46,656 nucleotides of DNA from an uncultured Anaerolineae bacterium (GCA_937120535.1 CAKZJX010000080.1:1-46656); one strand, 5' to 3'; shown: positions 8,215 through 17,452, numbered from the stretch's first letter. A program made the numbers and translations. The notes: generated from the letters alone by a model not told the origin.

Positions 8215-8805
8215 TTAGGGAGTGGGACTACCTAGTGGGGTGGAGAACAGGCGAGTGTATTCTGCACCGCTGGGTTTGAGGTCGCTCTTGAAGAGGTGGA
8301 TGGCGGTCACGTTAGTCGTTCCTAGGCGGCCGATAGTGGTTTTTTCGAGGGCGGTGCGGATTTTTTGCTGGTCAGCGATCGAGATGGGTTGGCGGATGCG
8401 GCTGATGGTCAGGTGAGGGGAGAAGGGACGGGCGTCGGCTTCGTAGCCAAGGCGCACGGCGGCGGCTTCGATGCCGCGCTGGAGGGAGGTCAGGGCCGGC
8501 GAGGGGTGGATGCCGATCCAAATCACGCGCGCTTGTCGCGCGTTTGGGAAGGCTCCTAAACCACCGATCTCGATCGAGAAGGGCGGATGCGCTTGAGCTT
8601 CGGTGCTCAGCATGTCGCACAGCAGGGCGACATTGCTCGAGGAGATCTCGCCGATAAATTTCAAGGTCAGGTGGACGTTCTCGATGGGAACCCAGCGGAC
8701 CAACTCCTGGCCTAGGGTGAGACGCAGAGAGACAGTTTGGTCGTAGATGGCTTGTCGGATTGAAAGGGGAATTTCAACAGCAATGAAGACGCGCAGTAGA
8801 GGCAT
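8215..8805 (-). CDS. thpR: RNA 2',3'-cyclic phosphodiesterase (2H family, ThpR)
   Basis: A 196-residue 2H phosphoesterase that opens 2',3'-cyclic phosphates on RNA ends (earlier called 2'-5' RNA ligase). The two catalytic HxTx motifs are HLTL at residues 45-48 and HLTI at 131-134. The fold pattern LRVFIAVEIP ... VHLTLKFIGE ... RPFSPHLTISRI matches the family, and the length is normal. It starts 2 nt after the response regulator stop, so the two are co-transcribed. The physiological RNA substrate is unknown. Confidence 0.93.
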   Translation of the reverse strand: MPLLRVFIAVEIPLSIRQAIYDQTVSLRLTLGQELVRWVPIENVHLTLKFIGEISSSNVALLCDMLSTEAQAHPPFSIEIGGLGAFPNARQARVIWIGIHPSPALTSLQRGIEAAAVRLGYEADARPFSPHLTISRIRQPISIADQQKIRTALEKTTIGRLGTTNVTAIHLFKSDLKPSGAEYTRLFSTPLGSPTP

Positions 8806-8807
8806 GT

Positions 8808-9188
8808 TCAGCCTGGTTTGATGAAACGTTCAACCGCTTGTTTGAGTTCGAGGTAGCCCACCGGCTTAGTGAGGTAGAGAGAGGCCCCAGCTTCTATGCC
8901 AGCGCGGATGTCGCCGGGCAGGCTCTTGGCCGAGACGATGATGACCGGCATGTTTTTAAGCTCTGGCTCGCGGCGTATGAAGCGCAGCACCTCTAGCCCA
9001 GACACGTCGGGCATCATCAGGTCGAGGATGACCAGGTCGGGTTTTTCTTGGCGGAGGGTCTGGATGGCGACGGCGCTGTTGAAGGTCTTGATGACGCGAA
9101 AGCCGTTGACGCGCATCATCTCCGCAAAGAGTTCGGCCGCATCGGGTTCGTCTTCGACGATTAAGACAGTTTTCTGTTCGTCGGACAT
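8808..9188 (-). CDS. Single-domain response regulator (CheY-like)
   Basis: A 126-residue receiver domain with no output domain. The acidic pair is E12/D13 (VEDEPDAAE), the phosphorylation site D56 (LVILDLMMPD), the Ser/Thr position is in IIVSAK and the conserved Lys is K108 (LYLTKPV). The ATG at 9188 is preferred to one 13 codons upstream because the receiver fold starts at once after it. No histidine kinase is in the window. It probably acts by protein-protein contact. Confidence 0.88.
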   Translation of the reverse strand: MSDEQKTVLIVEDEPDAAELFAEMMRVNGFRVIKTFNSAVAIQTLRQEKPDLVILDLMMPDVSGLEVLRFIRREPELKNMPVIIVSAKSLPGDIRAGIEAGASLYLTKPVGYLELKQAVERFIKPG

Positions 9189-9328
9189 GGTGCTATCAAA
9201 CATAGCATAAGATAAAGGAAATGGCAAGGGCGTTTTGAAGCCTTTGTCACAGGGGATGTGGTTTCGGGAAGCACAGAGCCGGCCCGCCGGGGCCGACCCT
9301 GAGGGCTGGCTGTTTGGGTGGCTCTCGA

Positions 9329-9652
9329 CTAGAGTCTGTCATTCTTGTTGCCCTCGGATTCCTGGATTTTAATCAGCACGTCTAGCAAGGCCTCGTACTC
9401 GTCACAGCACTTGGAACAGGTTTCTAGGTGCCGATGGACGAATGGCAATAGGCGCGCAGCATCTTCTGTGCGAATTTCGATCTCAGCATATTGGTCGAGA
9501 ACATCGAAAACCCGTTCGCAATCTAGCTCGGGGGATTCGAGGAAGCGAATCAAGTCGAGGAGAGAGGAGTCAGACAATTCCATATCGGCATTTTGGGGAG
9601 GTGGGTGTTTTCGCTTTCGAGGTGGAAACCAATCTTTTAATTTCATACTCAT
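9329..9652 (-). CDS. Candidate zinc-finger anti-sigma factor
   Basis: A 107-residue soluble protein directly downstream (35 nt) of a sigma factor gene. It has C45 and then H75-x3-C79-x2-C82 (HLETCSKC), the arrangement of the zf-HC2/ZAS domain that binds ECF sigma factors. No membrane helix is visible, so it would be a cytoplasmic, possibly redox-sensitive, anti-sigma. The N-terminus is basic and Pro-rich (WFPPRKRKHPPP). The spacing between C45 and H75 is longer than usual, so the assignment leans on the neighbour. The start could also be the ATG at 9646. Confidence 0.6.
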   Translation of the reverse strand: MSMKLKDWFPPRKRKHPPPQNADMELSDSSLLDLIRFLESPELDCERVFDVLDQYAEIEIRTEDAARLLPFVHRHLETCSKCCDEYEALLDVLIKIQESEGNKNDRL

Positions 9653-9687
9653 TTTCTCTTCTGTTGACGTGAGCCAAGGGGAATTTC

Positions 9688-10326
9688 TTACCCTGTTTCG
9701 AAAGCGGTCAGGATTTCCTGTGCCGATAGGCCCTCGCGCGCCAGGCGATGCTTCAAGCGAACGCGAGCGTCGTGGAGCAGTTTATAGAGGGCGTTGCGAT
9801 TGGTGTTCAGCCGACGCGCCACTTCCTCAATGGGAATGCCTTGTACGCCCAAATAGATCAACGCTTGGCGTTGGCGCTCAGTTAGTTCTTCTGTGATGAC
9901 GCGACGGATGCGCTGAAGCATATCAGCGCGCTCCAGCGAGATCTCAGGCCCAGCACCCGAGTCTTCTAGCAACGATTCGGGAACGGGGGTCTCTTCGTTG
10001 TCTACCAGCTCATCGAGCGAGGAATCGCGCCAGCGTTTTCGGCGCAGCTCAGAAAGGGCGATACGGATAGCGATCTTGTGGACCCAGGTGGTGAATTGGC
10101 TACGCCCTTGGAAGGAGTCTAGGCGTTCTAGGATGCGCAGCAGGGCCTCCTGGATCACCTCTTCGACCAGGAATTCAAATTGCGGGTCGGCGGGGGAGAT
10201 CCAACGTGAGAGGGCGTAGGGTAGCCCTTTGGCAAGGATAGCGCGCAAATCTTCCAAGGCGGCATCGCGTGCCAGACCCTGACTTTTCAGCGCCTGCAGC
10301 CATTCTTGGTTGGTTCGAGTGGACAT
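9688..10326 (-). CDS. RNA polymerase sigma factor, ECF-like (sigma-70 family)
   Basis: A 212-residue protein. Region 2 is at about residues 50-100 (EEVIQEALLRILERLDSFQG, then FTTWVHKIAIRIALSELRRKRW) and region 4 at about 140-190 (LTERQRQALIYLGVQGIPIEEVARRL, NTNRNALYKLLHDARVRLK). There is no region 1.1 or region 3. A C-terminal tail of about 20 residues follows region 4. The downstream gene is a candidate anti-sigma factor. A TATAAT box ends 7 nt before the ATG, so the mRNA is likely leaderless. The signal it responds to is not evident. Confidence 0.88.
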   Translation of the reverse strand: MSTRTNQEWLQALKSQGLARDAALEDLRAILAKGLPYALSRWISPADPQFEFLVEEVIQEALLRILERLDSFQGRSQFTTWVHKIAIRIALSELRRKRWRDSSLDELVDNEETPVPESLLEDSGAGPEISLERADMLQRIRRVITEELTERQRQALIYLGVQGIPIEEVARRLNTNRNALYKLLHDARVRLKHRLAREGLSAQEILTAFETG

Positions 10327-10333
10327 TGGGATG

Positions 10334-10339
10334 ATTATA
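10334..10339 (-). promoter_or_regulatory. -10 box of the sigma factor gene, probably leaderless transcript
   Basis: TATAAT lies 7 nt upstream of the sigma gene ATG (10326), so transcription would start at or next to the start codon. No good -35 box is seen 16-18 bp upstream, and no ribosome binding site could fit. Confidence 0.5.
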
Positions 10340-10352
10340 ACCGAGACTGGAA

Positions 10353-10383
10353 GAAAGAAAACAGGTCACCGGGCGATGACCTG
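10353..10383 (-). terminator. Terminator of tRNA-Val
   Basis: Minus-strand hairpin CAGGTCA-8 nt-TGACCTG followed by TTTTCTTTC, 6 nt beyond the tRNA 3' end. Confidence 0.75.
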
Positions 10384-10389
10384 GTGTAG

Positions 10390-10463
10390 TGGGCGCGGAG
10401 GGACTCGAACCCCCGACCTCATCAATGTGAGTGATGCGCTCTAACCAGCTGAGCTACGCGCCC
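10390..10463 (-). tRNA. tRNA-Val (anticodon CAC)
   Basis: A full cloverleaf of 74 nt: acceptor GGGCGCG/CGCGCCC, D arm GCTC..GAGC, anticodon stem CATCA/TGATG with loop CTCACAT, and T loop TTCGAGT. Discriminator A; CCA is not encoded. It has its own promoter and terminator. Confidence 0.97.
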
Positions 10464-10473
10464 GGCAGATTAC

Positions 10474-10502
10474 ATTATAGCCCAGGCTGTGAGGTTTGAC
10501 AA
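10474..10502 (-). promoter_or_regulatory. Promoter of tRNA-Val
   Basis: Minus strand TTGTCA (10502-10497), 17-bp spacer, TATAAT (10479-10474), ending 10 bp before the mature tRNA. Confidence 0.75.
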
Positions 10503-10555
10503 GGCAGGCGATGAAATTTGTTTTACGCAAGGCAAAAAATTGTCTTCGGCTAGAG

Positions 10556-10561
10556 TATAAT
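10556..10561 (+). promoter_or_regulatory. -10 box upstream of the unrecognised gene at 10604
   Basis: TATAAT in a T-rich stretch 42 nt before the chosen ATG. The -35 region is poor. It argues against the ATG at 10496, which would lie upstream of the promoter. Confidence 0.45.
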
Positions 10562-10603
10562 TGCTTCGTCCTGATCTTGGAAATCTTGTGTATAAGGCAT
10601 GAT

Positions 10604-12163
10604 ATGGCGAGTGCAGTTTCCCCATCCTCGGCCGAATACTGGCAGAATCTCACGATCACACCGGCAGATATTGAGTTCCTGCAAACCTATCTGTTTGAAC
10701 AAGAAACTCCTCTTACGTCGACAGAATTAGCGTCCACTTTGGTGAAGGAGCGTATCCGCCTGGAACGCGAGGAGGCCAAGAAACGAGATAAGGCCAAGCT
10801 CTATCGTCCTAAAGATGTTTATCAAGTGGGTGATCTCTTGAAGTTTCCGATCTTTCGCGCAACCGGGCGGGTAGTGGCTGTGCGCCCTGGCGTAAACCCC
10901 GATCTAGGGCCGTTTGAGGTGATCACGGTGGAGATGGAAGATGGCCAACAACGCCAGTTTGCGGCGGCGTTGGAGAATCACAAATTAAATTTTGTGGAGG
11001 TCGTGGAGGAAAGCGACACTCAGCTTGATACGGAGAAGATAATTCAGAGCTTTGGTGCTGAGCTGGCCCAGAAGATCGAGGTGGCGTTCTCGGCCGACCC
11101 ATCGTTGGTGCGCATCGCTAGTCGTTGGTTCCCACGCTCGCTGTTGCTGGATATTCATACCGGTTATCTCAACCTGGCTGAGGCGATCTTGGATATGGCC
11201 GGCGGTGAGCCGTTGCCAACTTCGGCCCTGATGAAGGATCTCGAGTTGCCGGCTGGGGTCAACCCCAAGCTGGTGGAGTTTTCGCTCAACCATGTGCTGC
11301 AAGAGGATGAGCGGTTTGACGAAGTGGGGCCGGCCGGCGTGGTGTTGTGGTGTTTGCGTCGTCTGGAGCCGGAGCCGGTACGCCAGATCCCAACGTTATT
11401 GTCTTACTCGCCTATTCCCTACGATCGCTCGGTGTTGAGCGCACAGATGCTGGCCTTGGAAAGCCAGGTAGATGATGAGTTAAGCGAGGCGGCAGTAGCT
11501 CCTGCCATAGACGAGGTGGTCATCAGCTTGCTCTATCCGCACTGGCGCTGCGGCACGTTGCCGGTCTCAGCGCGGGCCCGCGCCTTGTTCCCCACAGCCT
11601 ATGAGTCGCCGCGGGTGCGTTTTACGTTGGTAGATGAGAAAACCGGCAAGAAAATGCCCGGCTGGGTGGTCCGCCAGCATGGATATGTGTATGGATTGAC
11701 GGAATGGTATCAGGCGTATAATGTGATGCCTGGGGCGTTGATCCGCGTTCGGAAGGGCAAGGAGGCCGGGGAGGTTCGTATTGAAGCGTTGACCCGCCGT
11801 CCGATGCGCGATTGGGTGCGGACGGTGATCGTCGGGACGGACGGCGGGATCGTCCTTGCGTTGTTGAAACAACAGATTTCGGTGGAGTTAAACGATCGCA
11901 TGTCCTTGGCCATTCTCGATCCGGCTGCAGTAGACATGGCCCGCGAACAGACGGTTAAGGCTCAATTGCCTTTTGATGTGCTGGTCAAGAGGATGATGCG
12001 TGAGTTAGCCAAGCTTAGCCCGCAGGGGCATGTCCATGTTCAGGAACTATATGCAGCGGTGAATATCCTTCGCCGAACGCCACTGGCGCCGTTGATGGCT
12101 CTCCTGGCGACCCACGCTGAGTTTGTCCACGTTGGCGATCTCTATTACCGCCTGGAGGAGTAA
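10604..12163 (+). CDS. Unrecognised 519-residue protein, possible nucleic-acid-linked factor
   Basis: I do not recognise the family. The start at 10604 (MASAVSPSS) is chosen because a TATAAT box lies between it and the earlier ATG. No signal peptide or membrane helix is visible. What can be seen: an N-terminal helical stretch (residues 15-60) that could be a winged helix; a charged linker EREEAKKRDKAK; a beta-rich segment at about 70-125 (VGDLLKFPIFRATGRVVAVRPG ... ITVEMEDGQQRQF) like a small barrel; a second beta-rich part near 370-430; and a C-terminal helical end (LYAAVNILRRTPLAPLMALL..VHVGDLYYRLEE). Three nucleotides separate it from the next gene. A DNA- or RNA-binding role is only a guess. 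Confidence 0.8.
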   Translation: MASAVSPSSAEYWQNLTITPADIEFLQTYLFEQETPLTSTELASTLVKERIRLEREEAKKRDKAKLYRPKDVYQVGDLLKFPIFRATGRVVAVRPGVNPDLGPFEVITVEMEDGQQRQFAAALENHKLNFVEVVEESDTQLDTEKIIQSFGAELAQKIEVAFSADPSLVRIASRWFPRSLLLDIHTGYLNLAEAILDMAGGEPLPTSALMKDLELPAGVNPKLVEFSLNHVLQEDERFDEVGPAGVVLWCLRRLEPEPVRQIPTLLSYSPIPYDRSVLSAQMLALESQVDDELSEAAVAPAIDEVVISLLYPHWRCGTLPVSARARALFPTAYESPRVRFTLVDEKTGKKMPGWVVRQHGYVYGLTEWYQAYNVMPGALIRVRKGKEAGEVRIEALTRRPMRDWVRTVIVGTDGGIVLALLKQQISVELNDRMSLAILDPAAVDMAREQTVKAQLPFDVLVKRMMRELAKLSPQGHVHVQELYAAVNILRRTPLAPLMALLATHAEFVHVGDLYYRLEE

Positions 12164-12166
12164 GCG

Positions 12167-12613
12167 ATGAAGGATGCGAATGTTTTCACGCCGGTGCGAC
12201 GTACCCTTCCCAAGCCTACTGTTCAAACGCCCTTCCACATTGATTTCGATTGGTGGAAGGAGAATGAGCGCGATTGGCAGGTTTATCTGCGCTCCTTGCT
12301 GTGTTCCGTGCATCAGGAGACGTTGGCAACCCTTGAGGAAGGACAGATGATCGACTGGGTGGACGAGGAAACTGCTGAGGTGCATCAGGTAGACGGTTTG
12401 CAGCACGTCTTGATGACCCACTGTTCGCGGCAACCCGAGTTTCTCACTCAACATACTACCCTGGTCGAGGCTGTGTTTCGCTTGTTTTTGGTGAACGGCA
12501 ATCGCCCAATGAGCGCTGAGGAGCTCTCTGTGCGGCTGGGCCGGCCGGCCCAAACCATCCTTGCTACCTTGGCCGGCCCGCGCATTTACAAGGGGTTACG
12601 CCCGCTTGGATAA
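12167..12613 (+). CDS. Unrecognised 148-residue partner of the 519-residue protein
   Basis: Starts 3 nt after the preceding stop, so it is certainly in the same operon. It is soluble, acidic and rich in Trp near the N-terminus (FDWWKENERDWQVYLRSLLC). The C-terminal third (FRLFLVNGNRPMSAEELSVRLGR then TILATLAGPRIYKGLRPL) has the pattern of a winged-helix domain, with a recognition helix ahead of a short wing. No known family is recognised. tRNA-Arg follows after 14 nt and may be part of the same transcript. Confidence 0.75.
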   Translation: MKDANVFTPVRRTLPKPTVQTPFHIDFDWWKENERDWQVYLRSLLCSVHQETLATLEEGQMIDWVDEETAEVHQVDGLQHVLMTHCSRQPEFLTQHTTLVEAVFRLFLVNGNRPMSAEELSVRLGRPAQTILATLAGPRIYKGLRPLG

Positions 12614-12627
12614 GGGTGCCTGTTTTT

Positions 12628-12700
12628 GCCCCCGTAGCTCAATGGATAGAGCAACTGCCTTCTAAGCAGGAGGTTGAAGGTTCGAATCCTTCCGGGGGTG
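12628..12700 (+). tRNA. tRNA-Arg (anticodon TCT)
   Basis: 73 nt: acceptor GCCCCCG/CGGGGGT (G-U at the first pair), D arm GCTC..GAGC, anticodon loop CTTCTAA, T arm GAAGG-TTCGAAT-CCTTC, discriminator G. The 27-43 pair is an A-G mismatch. CCA is not encoded. There is no obvious promoter of its own. Confidence 0.95.
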
Positions 12701-12770
12701 CTGAACGGCGCAAGCCGAGGGTAAGGTTTTCTCATTTCACAAAGTCGCAAAAGAAAAGGAGTGTTGGTAG

Positions 12771-13298
12771 ATGGCTACGGAACGTGTTGGTGTCATTAAA
12801 GTTGGTGGTCAAGATGCAACTATCGTTGGCGACGATGTACAAGTAGATCAACTTGCACCGGATTTCGTCGCTCACGCTCTAGACTGGTCATTGGTGCGTG
12901 GCCTGGCCGATACGCAGGGAAAGGTGCGCATTATCGCCTCGGTGCCCTCCCTAGATACCGATGTGTGTTCGCGCGAAACGCGGCGCTTTAACGAAGAAGC
13001 TGCCAAGCTGGATAAAGACATCGTGATTCTGACCATCAGCACTGATCTGCCGTATGCTCAAAAGCGCTGGTGTGGCGCCAACGGCGTGGATCAGGTAATG
13101 GTGCTATCCGATCACATGAATACCGAGTTCGGGGAGAAATATGGAGTGCTCATCAAGGAGCGCCGTATTCTGCGCCGGGCGGTGTTTGTCGTGGATCGGA
13201 ACGATCGTATCGTCTATGCCGATTACATGGCCAACTTGGGTGATGAACCAAATTACGAAGAAGTGATCGCTGCCGCAAAGAAGGTGTTGGAGAGTTGA
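12771..13298 (+). CDS. tpx: Thiol peroxidase, atypical 2-Cys peroxiredoxin
   Basis: Reduces hydrogen peroxide and alkyl hydroperoxides with electrons from thioredoxin. The 175-residue protein has the Tpx signature: SVPSLDTDVCSRETRRFNEEA with peroxidatic Cys66, and resolving Cys101 in KRWCGANG. This 35-residue spacing is that of E. coli Tpx (61/95). AAAAGGAG lies 13 nt upstream of the ATG. It heads a stress-related run with hsp20 and lon. Confidence 0.96.
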   Translation: MATERVGVIKVGGQDATIVGDDVQVDQLAPDFVAHALDWSLVRGLADTQGKVRIIASVPSLDTDVCSRETRRFNEEAAKLDKDIVILTISTDLPYAQKRWCGANGVDQVMVLSDHMNTEFGEKYGVLIKERRILRRAVFVVDRNDRIVYADYMANLGDEPNYEEVIAAAKKVLES

Positions 13299-13350
13299 GC
13301 AGCATGGATTGGGTTGTGCAAGATCGCCTTGCACCCGAACAGGAGGAGCT

Positions 13351-13752
13351 ATGACTTCGTTTACCCGAAAGACTGAGCTCATTATCTCTGAGCGACGGCG
13401 TGATCTTGCCAACGTGTTGGCCTGGACAGCGCGCTCAAGCGTCTGGAGCCCGCCCACCGACGTGTACGAGACCGAGGAGGCATATGTGGTGCGTGTAGAA
13501 GTGGCTGGGATGCGCAATGCTGAGTTTGAGATCATGCTGGAGAATGGTATCCTGCATATCACAGGAGTCCGTCCAGATGTGGCGGAGCGGCGCGCTTACC
13601 ACCAGATGGAAATTCGCTTTGGACGCTTCTCTACCTCTATAGGGTTGCCAGAGACCATTCAGGTAGAGGCAGCGCGTGCAGAATATGACGACGGTTTTCT
13701 AACCGTGATTTTGCCCAAACACAAACCGATCATGGTGGAAATTAAAAAATAA
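13351..13752 (+). CDS. Small heat shock protein, Hsp20/alpha-crystallin family
   Basis: A 133-residue ATP-independent chaperone that holds unfolding proteins. The alpha-crystallin domain spans about residues 33-130 ([17 protein letters not shown] ... [17 protein letters not shown] ... [12 protein letters not shown]), with the usual GILHI and GFL.V.LPK signatures. The start is MTSFTRKT because AGGAGGAG lies just upstream; the 14 codons before it have no support. Its TAA overlaps the lon ATG by one base (TAATG), so holdase and protease are translated together. Confidence 0.94.
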   Translation: MTSFTRKTELIISERRRDLANVLAWTARSSVWSPPTDVYETEEAYVVRVEVAGMRNAEFEIMLENGILHITGVRPDVAERRAYHQMEIRFGRFSTSIGLPETIQVEAARAEYDDGFLTVILPKHKPIMVEIKK

Positions 13753-16415
13753 TGTGTGCTTCACGTTGGTTCTCTGCCCTAGATGAGTTCATAGAGATGT
13801 GGGAGAACGATTGGACGGAAGCTGACTTCCTGCTTCTGTCCATTTTCTCCCACGCTAAGAAGAAAGAAGAAGGCGAGGGACAAGAGAAAGCTCAGGAGGA
13901 CAAGCCGGCCTTTCCAGAAGTCTTGCCGATCCTGCCTTTGCGGGGAGTGGTTGTCTATCCGCTCACAGCCGTCCCGCTGACGGTAGGGCAATCCCGTTCG
14001 ATTCGCTTGGTGGACGATGTCACGGCTAGCGATCTGAAATTGGTCGGGTTGGTTGCCGCTAAAGATCCCGAATTGGAGCTGCCTGGTCCAGCTGATCTGT
14101 ATACCGTAGGCACCATCGCTGCCGTGCATCGCTTGCTGCGGGCCCCGGATGGGACGATCCGCTTGTTGGTGCAAGGGCTGGAACGCTTTCGGTTAGGAGA
14201 GTTTGTTCAACTTGAGCCCTACCTCAAGGCGCGCATCCAACCGGCGCCAGATACCGTGGAAGCCGGCCTGGAAATCGAAGCTCTAGCCCGCAACGCTCGC
14301 GAACAGTTCCAGCGGATCGTGAGCATGATCCCCTCCTTTCCAGAAGAATTGGCACAATCTATCTTGGCGATTGAGGATCCTCTCCAAACCGTTTACACCA
14401 TCGCCAATTTCCAGCGGATTGATCTGAAGGATGCGCAAGAACTGTTGGAGATCGATTCGGCGTCTGAGAAATTGCGAAAGCTGATCACCTTGCTGGTGCG
14501 CGAGGCAGAGGTCCTGACGATCGGTCAGAAGATCCAGAATGAGGCACGCGGGGAGATCGAGAAATTGCAACGCGATTTCTTCCTGCGCGAGCAGCTCAAG
14601 GCCATCCAGCGCGAACTGGGGGAGCGGGATGAGCATGCCGTGGAAGTCGAAGAGTTTCGCAAGAAGATCGAAGCCGCCAAAATGCCCGAAGAGGCGGAGA
14701 AGATGGCCCGTCGAGAGTTGGAGCGTCTGGAGCGCCTGCCCTCCGCCTCGGCAGAGTATGGCGTCATTCGTACCTATCTGGACTGGCTGGTCTCGCTACC
14801 CTGGTCGGTACAGACCACCGATAATCTGGATATTCAGCATGCCCGCCAAGTGCTCAATCAGGATCATCACGGTCTAGAGGACGTCAAGGAACGCATCCTG
14901 GAATTCTTGGCGATTCGCAAATTGCGCTTGGAACGGAAGGAGGTGCTAGCTCAGCAGGAGGCTAGGGATTTTATTCGCCGCGAGCGCGAGGGGGTGATCT
15001 TGTGTTTCGTCGGTCCGCCTGGCGTGGGCAAAACTTCGCTGGGGCAATCGATCGCTCGCGCCATGGGCCGCAAGTTCACCCGTATGTCGTTGGGAGGACT
15101 GCGCGATGAGGCCGAGATCCGCGGCCATCGCCGTACATACATCGGCGCCATGCCTGGTCGGATCATCCAAGCCATGCGCCGCGTGGAGAGCCGCAATCCG
15201 GTGTTTATGCTGGACGAGATCGATAAGCTGGTGTTCGACTTCCACGGCGATCCAGCCTCGGCATTACTCGAAGTGTTGGACCCTGAGCAGAATTTTGAGT
15301 TCCGTGACAATTATCTGGAAGTGCCGTTTGATCTCTCGCCGGTGATGTTTATCACCACGGCCAATTCGTTGGAGAACATCCCAATGCCGTTGTTGGATCG
15401 CATGGAGGTGATCCACATTTCCGGATATACCGAGCGCGAGAAGATCGCTATCGCCCAGGGTTATTTGATCCCGCGGCAGTTGCGCGAGAACGGTTTACGC
15501 CCCAAAGAAGTTGTCTTCACGGAGAGGGCCCTGGAGAAGATCATCCGCCAATACACGCGCGAGGCAGGGGTGCGCAATCTGGAGCGCAAGATCGGTGCGA
15601 TCTGCCGCAAAGTGGGCACGCAGATCGCTGAAGGGAAGACGGCTAAAGTTCGGGTGACCCTGAAGGTCGTGGAAGAATTTCTCGATCACCCAATCTACTT
15701 GAGCGAGCAAGAACTCAGTTATCGCACGTCGATCCCTGGCGTTGTTCCAGCATTGGCTTGGACGTACTTCGGCGGCGACATTTTATACATTGAAGCCACC
15801 AGTATGCCGGGGAGCAAGGGCTTTCAGACCACTGGCTCATTGGGCACGGTGATGCAGGAGTCGGCTCGAGCTGCTCTCTCTTATGTGCGTTCCCGTTCCC
15901 AGTCGCTGGGTTTGCCGCCGGATTTCTTCGATAAGCACGACATCCATTTGCACGTCCCGGCTGGCGCTACTCATAAAGATGGCCCTTCAGCCGGCATAGC
16001 CATGGCAACCGCTTTGGTTTCGCTGATCTCAGGGCGTAAGGTGCGGCCTCAAGTTGGCATGACCGGCGAGATCACTCTGCGGGGACAGGTGTTGCCCGTC
16101 GGTGGAATCAAAGAGAAGGTGCTGGCAGCACATCGCCATGGCTTGCAAACAGTGATCTTGCCCAAGGCCAATAAGCAGGACCTGGAAGACGTGCCGAAGG
16201 AGATCAAGAAGCAAATGAAATTTGCCTTTGTCGAGACGGTGGATGACGTTCTCAAAGCTGCTCTTGAACCTGCTCAGAAGGCTGCGGCGAAGGCGAAGAA
16301 AGCTCCTGCTGCAAAATCATCTCCGGCTTCCGATAAAACGCAAAAGCAAGCGCCAAAGTCAGAAGAATCGGACGAAGAGCTTGAGCGGGTTGGCCAAATT
16401 GCCGCCGGCAAATGA
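13752..16415 (+). CDS. lon: ATP-dependent protease Lon
   Basis: An AAA+ serine protease removing damaged and some regulatory proteins. The order is: N-terminal substrate domain (from about residue 55, [13 protein letters not shown]), coiled coil (about 255-310), AAA+ module with Walker [10 protein letters not shown] near 421 and Walker B VFMLDEID near 484, then the protease domain with catalytic Ser near 746 (DGPSAG) and Lys near 788 (GGIKEK). At 887 residues it is slightly longer than usual. The extra length is an acidic 50-residue N-terminal lead ([10 protein letters not shown]..) and an Ala/Lys/Ser-rich C-terminal tail. Starts at the ATG in TAATG or at M16 (13797). Confidence 0.97.
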   Translation: MCASRWFSALDEFIEMWENDWTEADFLLLSIFSHAKKKEEGEGQEKAQEDKPAFPEVLPILPLRGVVVYPLTAVPLTVGQSRSIRLVDDVTASDLKLVGLVAAKDPELELPGPADLYTVGTIAAVHRLLRAPDGTIRLLVQGLERFRLGEFVQLEPYLKARIQPAPDTVEAGLEIEALARNAREQFQRIVSMIPSFPEELAQSILAIEDPLQTVYTIANFQRIDLKDAQELLEIDSASEKLRKLITLLVREAEVLTIGQKIQNEARGEIEKLQRDFFLREQLKAIQRELGERDEHAVEVEEFRKKIEAAKMPEEAEKMARRELERLERLPSASAEYGVIRTYLDWLVSLPWSVQTTDNLDIQHARQVLNQDHHGLEDVKERILEFLAIRKLRLERKEVLAQQEARDFIRREREGVILCFVGPPGVGKTSLGQSIARAMGRKFTRMSLGGLRDEAEIRGHRRTYIGAMPGRIIQAMRRVESRNPVFMLDEIDKLVFDFHGDPASALLEVLDPEQNFEFRDNYLEVPFDLSPVMFITTANSLENIPMPLLDRMEVIHISGYTEREKIAIAQGYLIPRQLRENGLRPKEVVFTERALEKIIRQYTREAGVRNLERKIGAICRKVGTQIAEGKTAKVRVTLKVVEEFLDHPIYLSEQELSYRTSIPGVVPALAWTYFGGDILYIEATSMPGSKGFQTTGSLGTVMQESARAALSYVRSRSQSLGLPPDFFDKHDIHLHVPAGATHKDGPSAGIAMATALVSLISGRKVRPQVGMTGEITLRGQVLPVGGIKEKVLAAHRHGLQTVILPKANKQDLEDVPKEIKKQMKFAFVETVDDVLKAALEPAQKAAAKAKKAPAAKSSPASDKTQKQAPKSEESDEELERVGQIAAGK

Positions 16416-16795
16416 TAGACATCCTCGTGATGGATAACCTGGCTATGGCAAAAGTCCTGATTGCTGAAGACGATGCTACTATGGTGGGTCTGCTGAAGAT
16501 CCTCTTGAAGATGGAAGGCTATCAGGTGGTCGCTCTGGATGCCAATGCAGATGTGGTCCAAGGCGTTCTCGAGAGCCGGCCCGATGTGGTGTTGATGGAT
16601 GTCCATCTCTCCCATCGCAACGGAATCGAAGAGTTACAGCGGTTGCGTCAGGTCCCCGGCGGGCAACAGGTCAAGGTGATCATGATCTCCGGCTTGGATT
16701 TCAAAGAGCTCAGCTTAGCCAACGGGGCTGACGCCTTTTTACAAAAGCCGTTCATGCCGGATGAGCTGCTTCACATTCTGCACAGCATGAGTTGA
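16412..16795 (+). CDS. Single-domain response regulator
   Basis: A receiver domain of 127 residues: acidic residues ED20-D21, phosphorylation site D63 ([10 protein letters not shown]), Ser in IMISG and Lys112 (FLQKPF). The ATG at 16412 overlaps the lon stop as ATGA, suggesting coupling; an ATG at 16445 just before [10 protein letters not shown] is an alternative. It has no output domain. Its place in the lon operon hints at a link to stress signalling, but its kinase is unknown. Confidence 0.87.
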   Translation: MIDILVMDNLAMAKVLIAEDDATMVGLLKILLKMEGYQVVALDANADVVQGVLESRPDVVLMDVHLSHRNGIEELQRLRQVPGGQQVKVIMISGLDFKELSLANGADAFLQKPFMPDELLHILHSMS

Positions 16796-16804
16796 AGCCA
16801 GGCG

Positions 16805-17314
16805 ATGAGCTTGCGCATTGGGATTTTGACGGTTTCCGATCGCTCCTTTCGTGGGGAACGCCCGGACCAAAGCGGGCCGGCCTTGGCGGATTTTGCTCGC
16901 ACTCGAGGGTGGAATGTGGTTGAATTGGGCCTTGTCCCTGACGAACTCGATCACATCGTTTCCCTCCTGACCCAGTGGTGTGCGCGCGACCACCTAGACG
17001 TGATCCTCACCACTGGCGGAACCGGCTTCGCCCCGCGCGATGTCACTCCTGAAGCAACGCGCCGGGTTATCGAACGCGAGGCGCCCGGCGTAGCTGAGTT
17101 GATCCGTCTCGAATCGCTGAAGATCACGCCTCACGCTGCTCTCTCACGCGGCGTGGCTGGCATTTGCCAAAGGACGATCATTATCAACCTACCCGGCAGC
17201 CCAAAGGGGGCAGTAGACGGATTGCGCATTGTAGCCGATGTGTTACCGCATGCCGTCCAACTGCTGCGTGAAGCGCCGGATGCGGAACAAGGCCATCACG
17301 CAAAACAGGGCTAA
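16805..17314 (+). CDS. Molybdopterin adenylyltransferase, MogA/MoaB family
   Basis: Activates molybdopterin with ATP before metal insertion. The 169-residue protein carries the family motifs TTGGTGFAPRDVTPEAT (residues about 69-85), the SDRSFRGERPDQSGP start region and INLPGSPKGAVDG. It follows the response regulator by 9 nt. The aldehyde oxidoreductase in this window needs a tungsten/molybdenum pterin, which fits the need for this enzyme. MogA and MoaB cannot be told apart by eye. Confidence 0.92.
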   Translation: MSLRIGILTVSDRSFRGERPDQSGPALADFARTRGWNVVELGLVPDELDHIVSLLTQWCARDHLDVILTTGGTGFAPRDVTPEATRRVIEREAPGVAELIRLESLKITPHAALSRGVAGICQRTIIINLPGSPKGAVDGLRIVADVLPHAVQLLREAPDAEQGHHAKQG

Positions 17315-17372
17315 CCCTGGATACGTGTACTCTGCCTGGGTCTGTCGCTTTTCGCTTTCTCCATTTCTTGGG

Positions 17373-17378
17373 TATAAT
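17373..17378 (+). promoter_or_regulatory. -10 box upstream of efp
   Basis: TATAAT in the 138-bp gap before efp, 75 nt from the ATG. The -35 region (TTTCGC at 17 bp) is weak. Confidence 0.45.
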
Positions 17379-17452
17379 CCATTTTAAACCTTTGTCCTTT
17401 CTCGGCTTGTCGACCCGACGTGAGCCCTGAAAGGCATGCTTGAGGATGGTCT

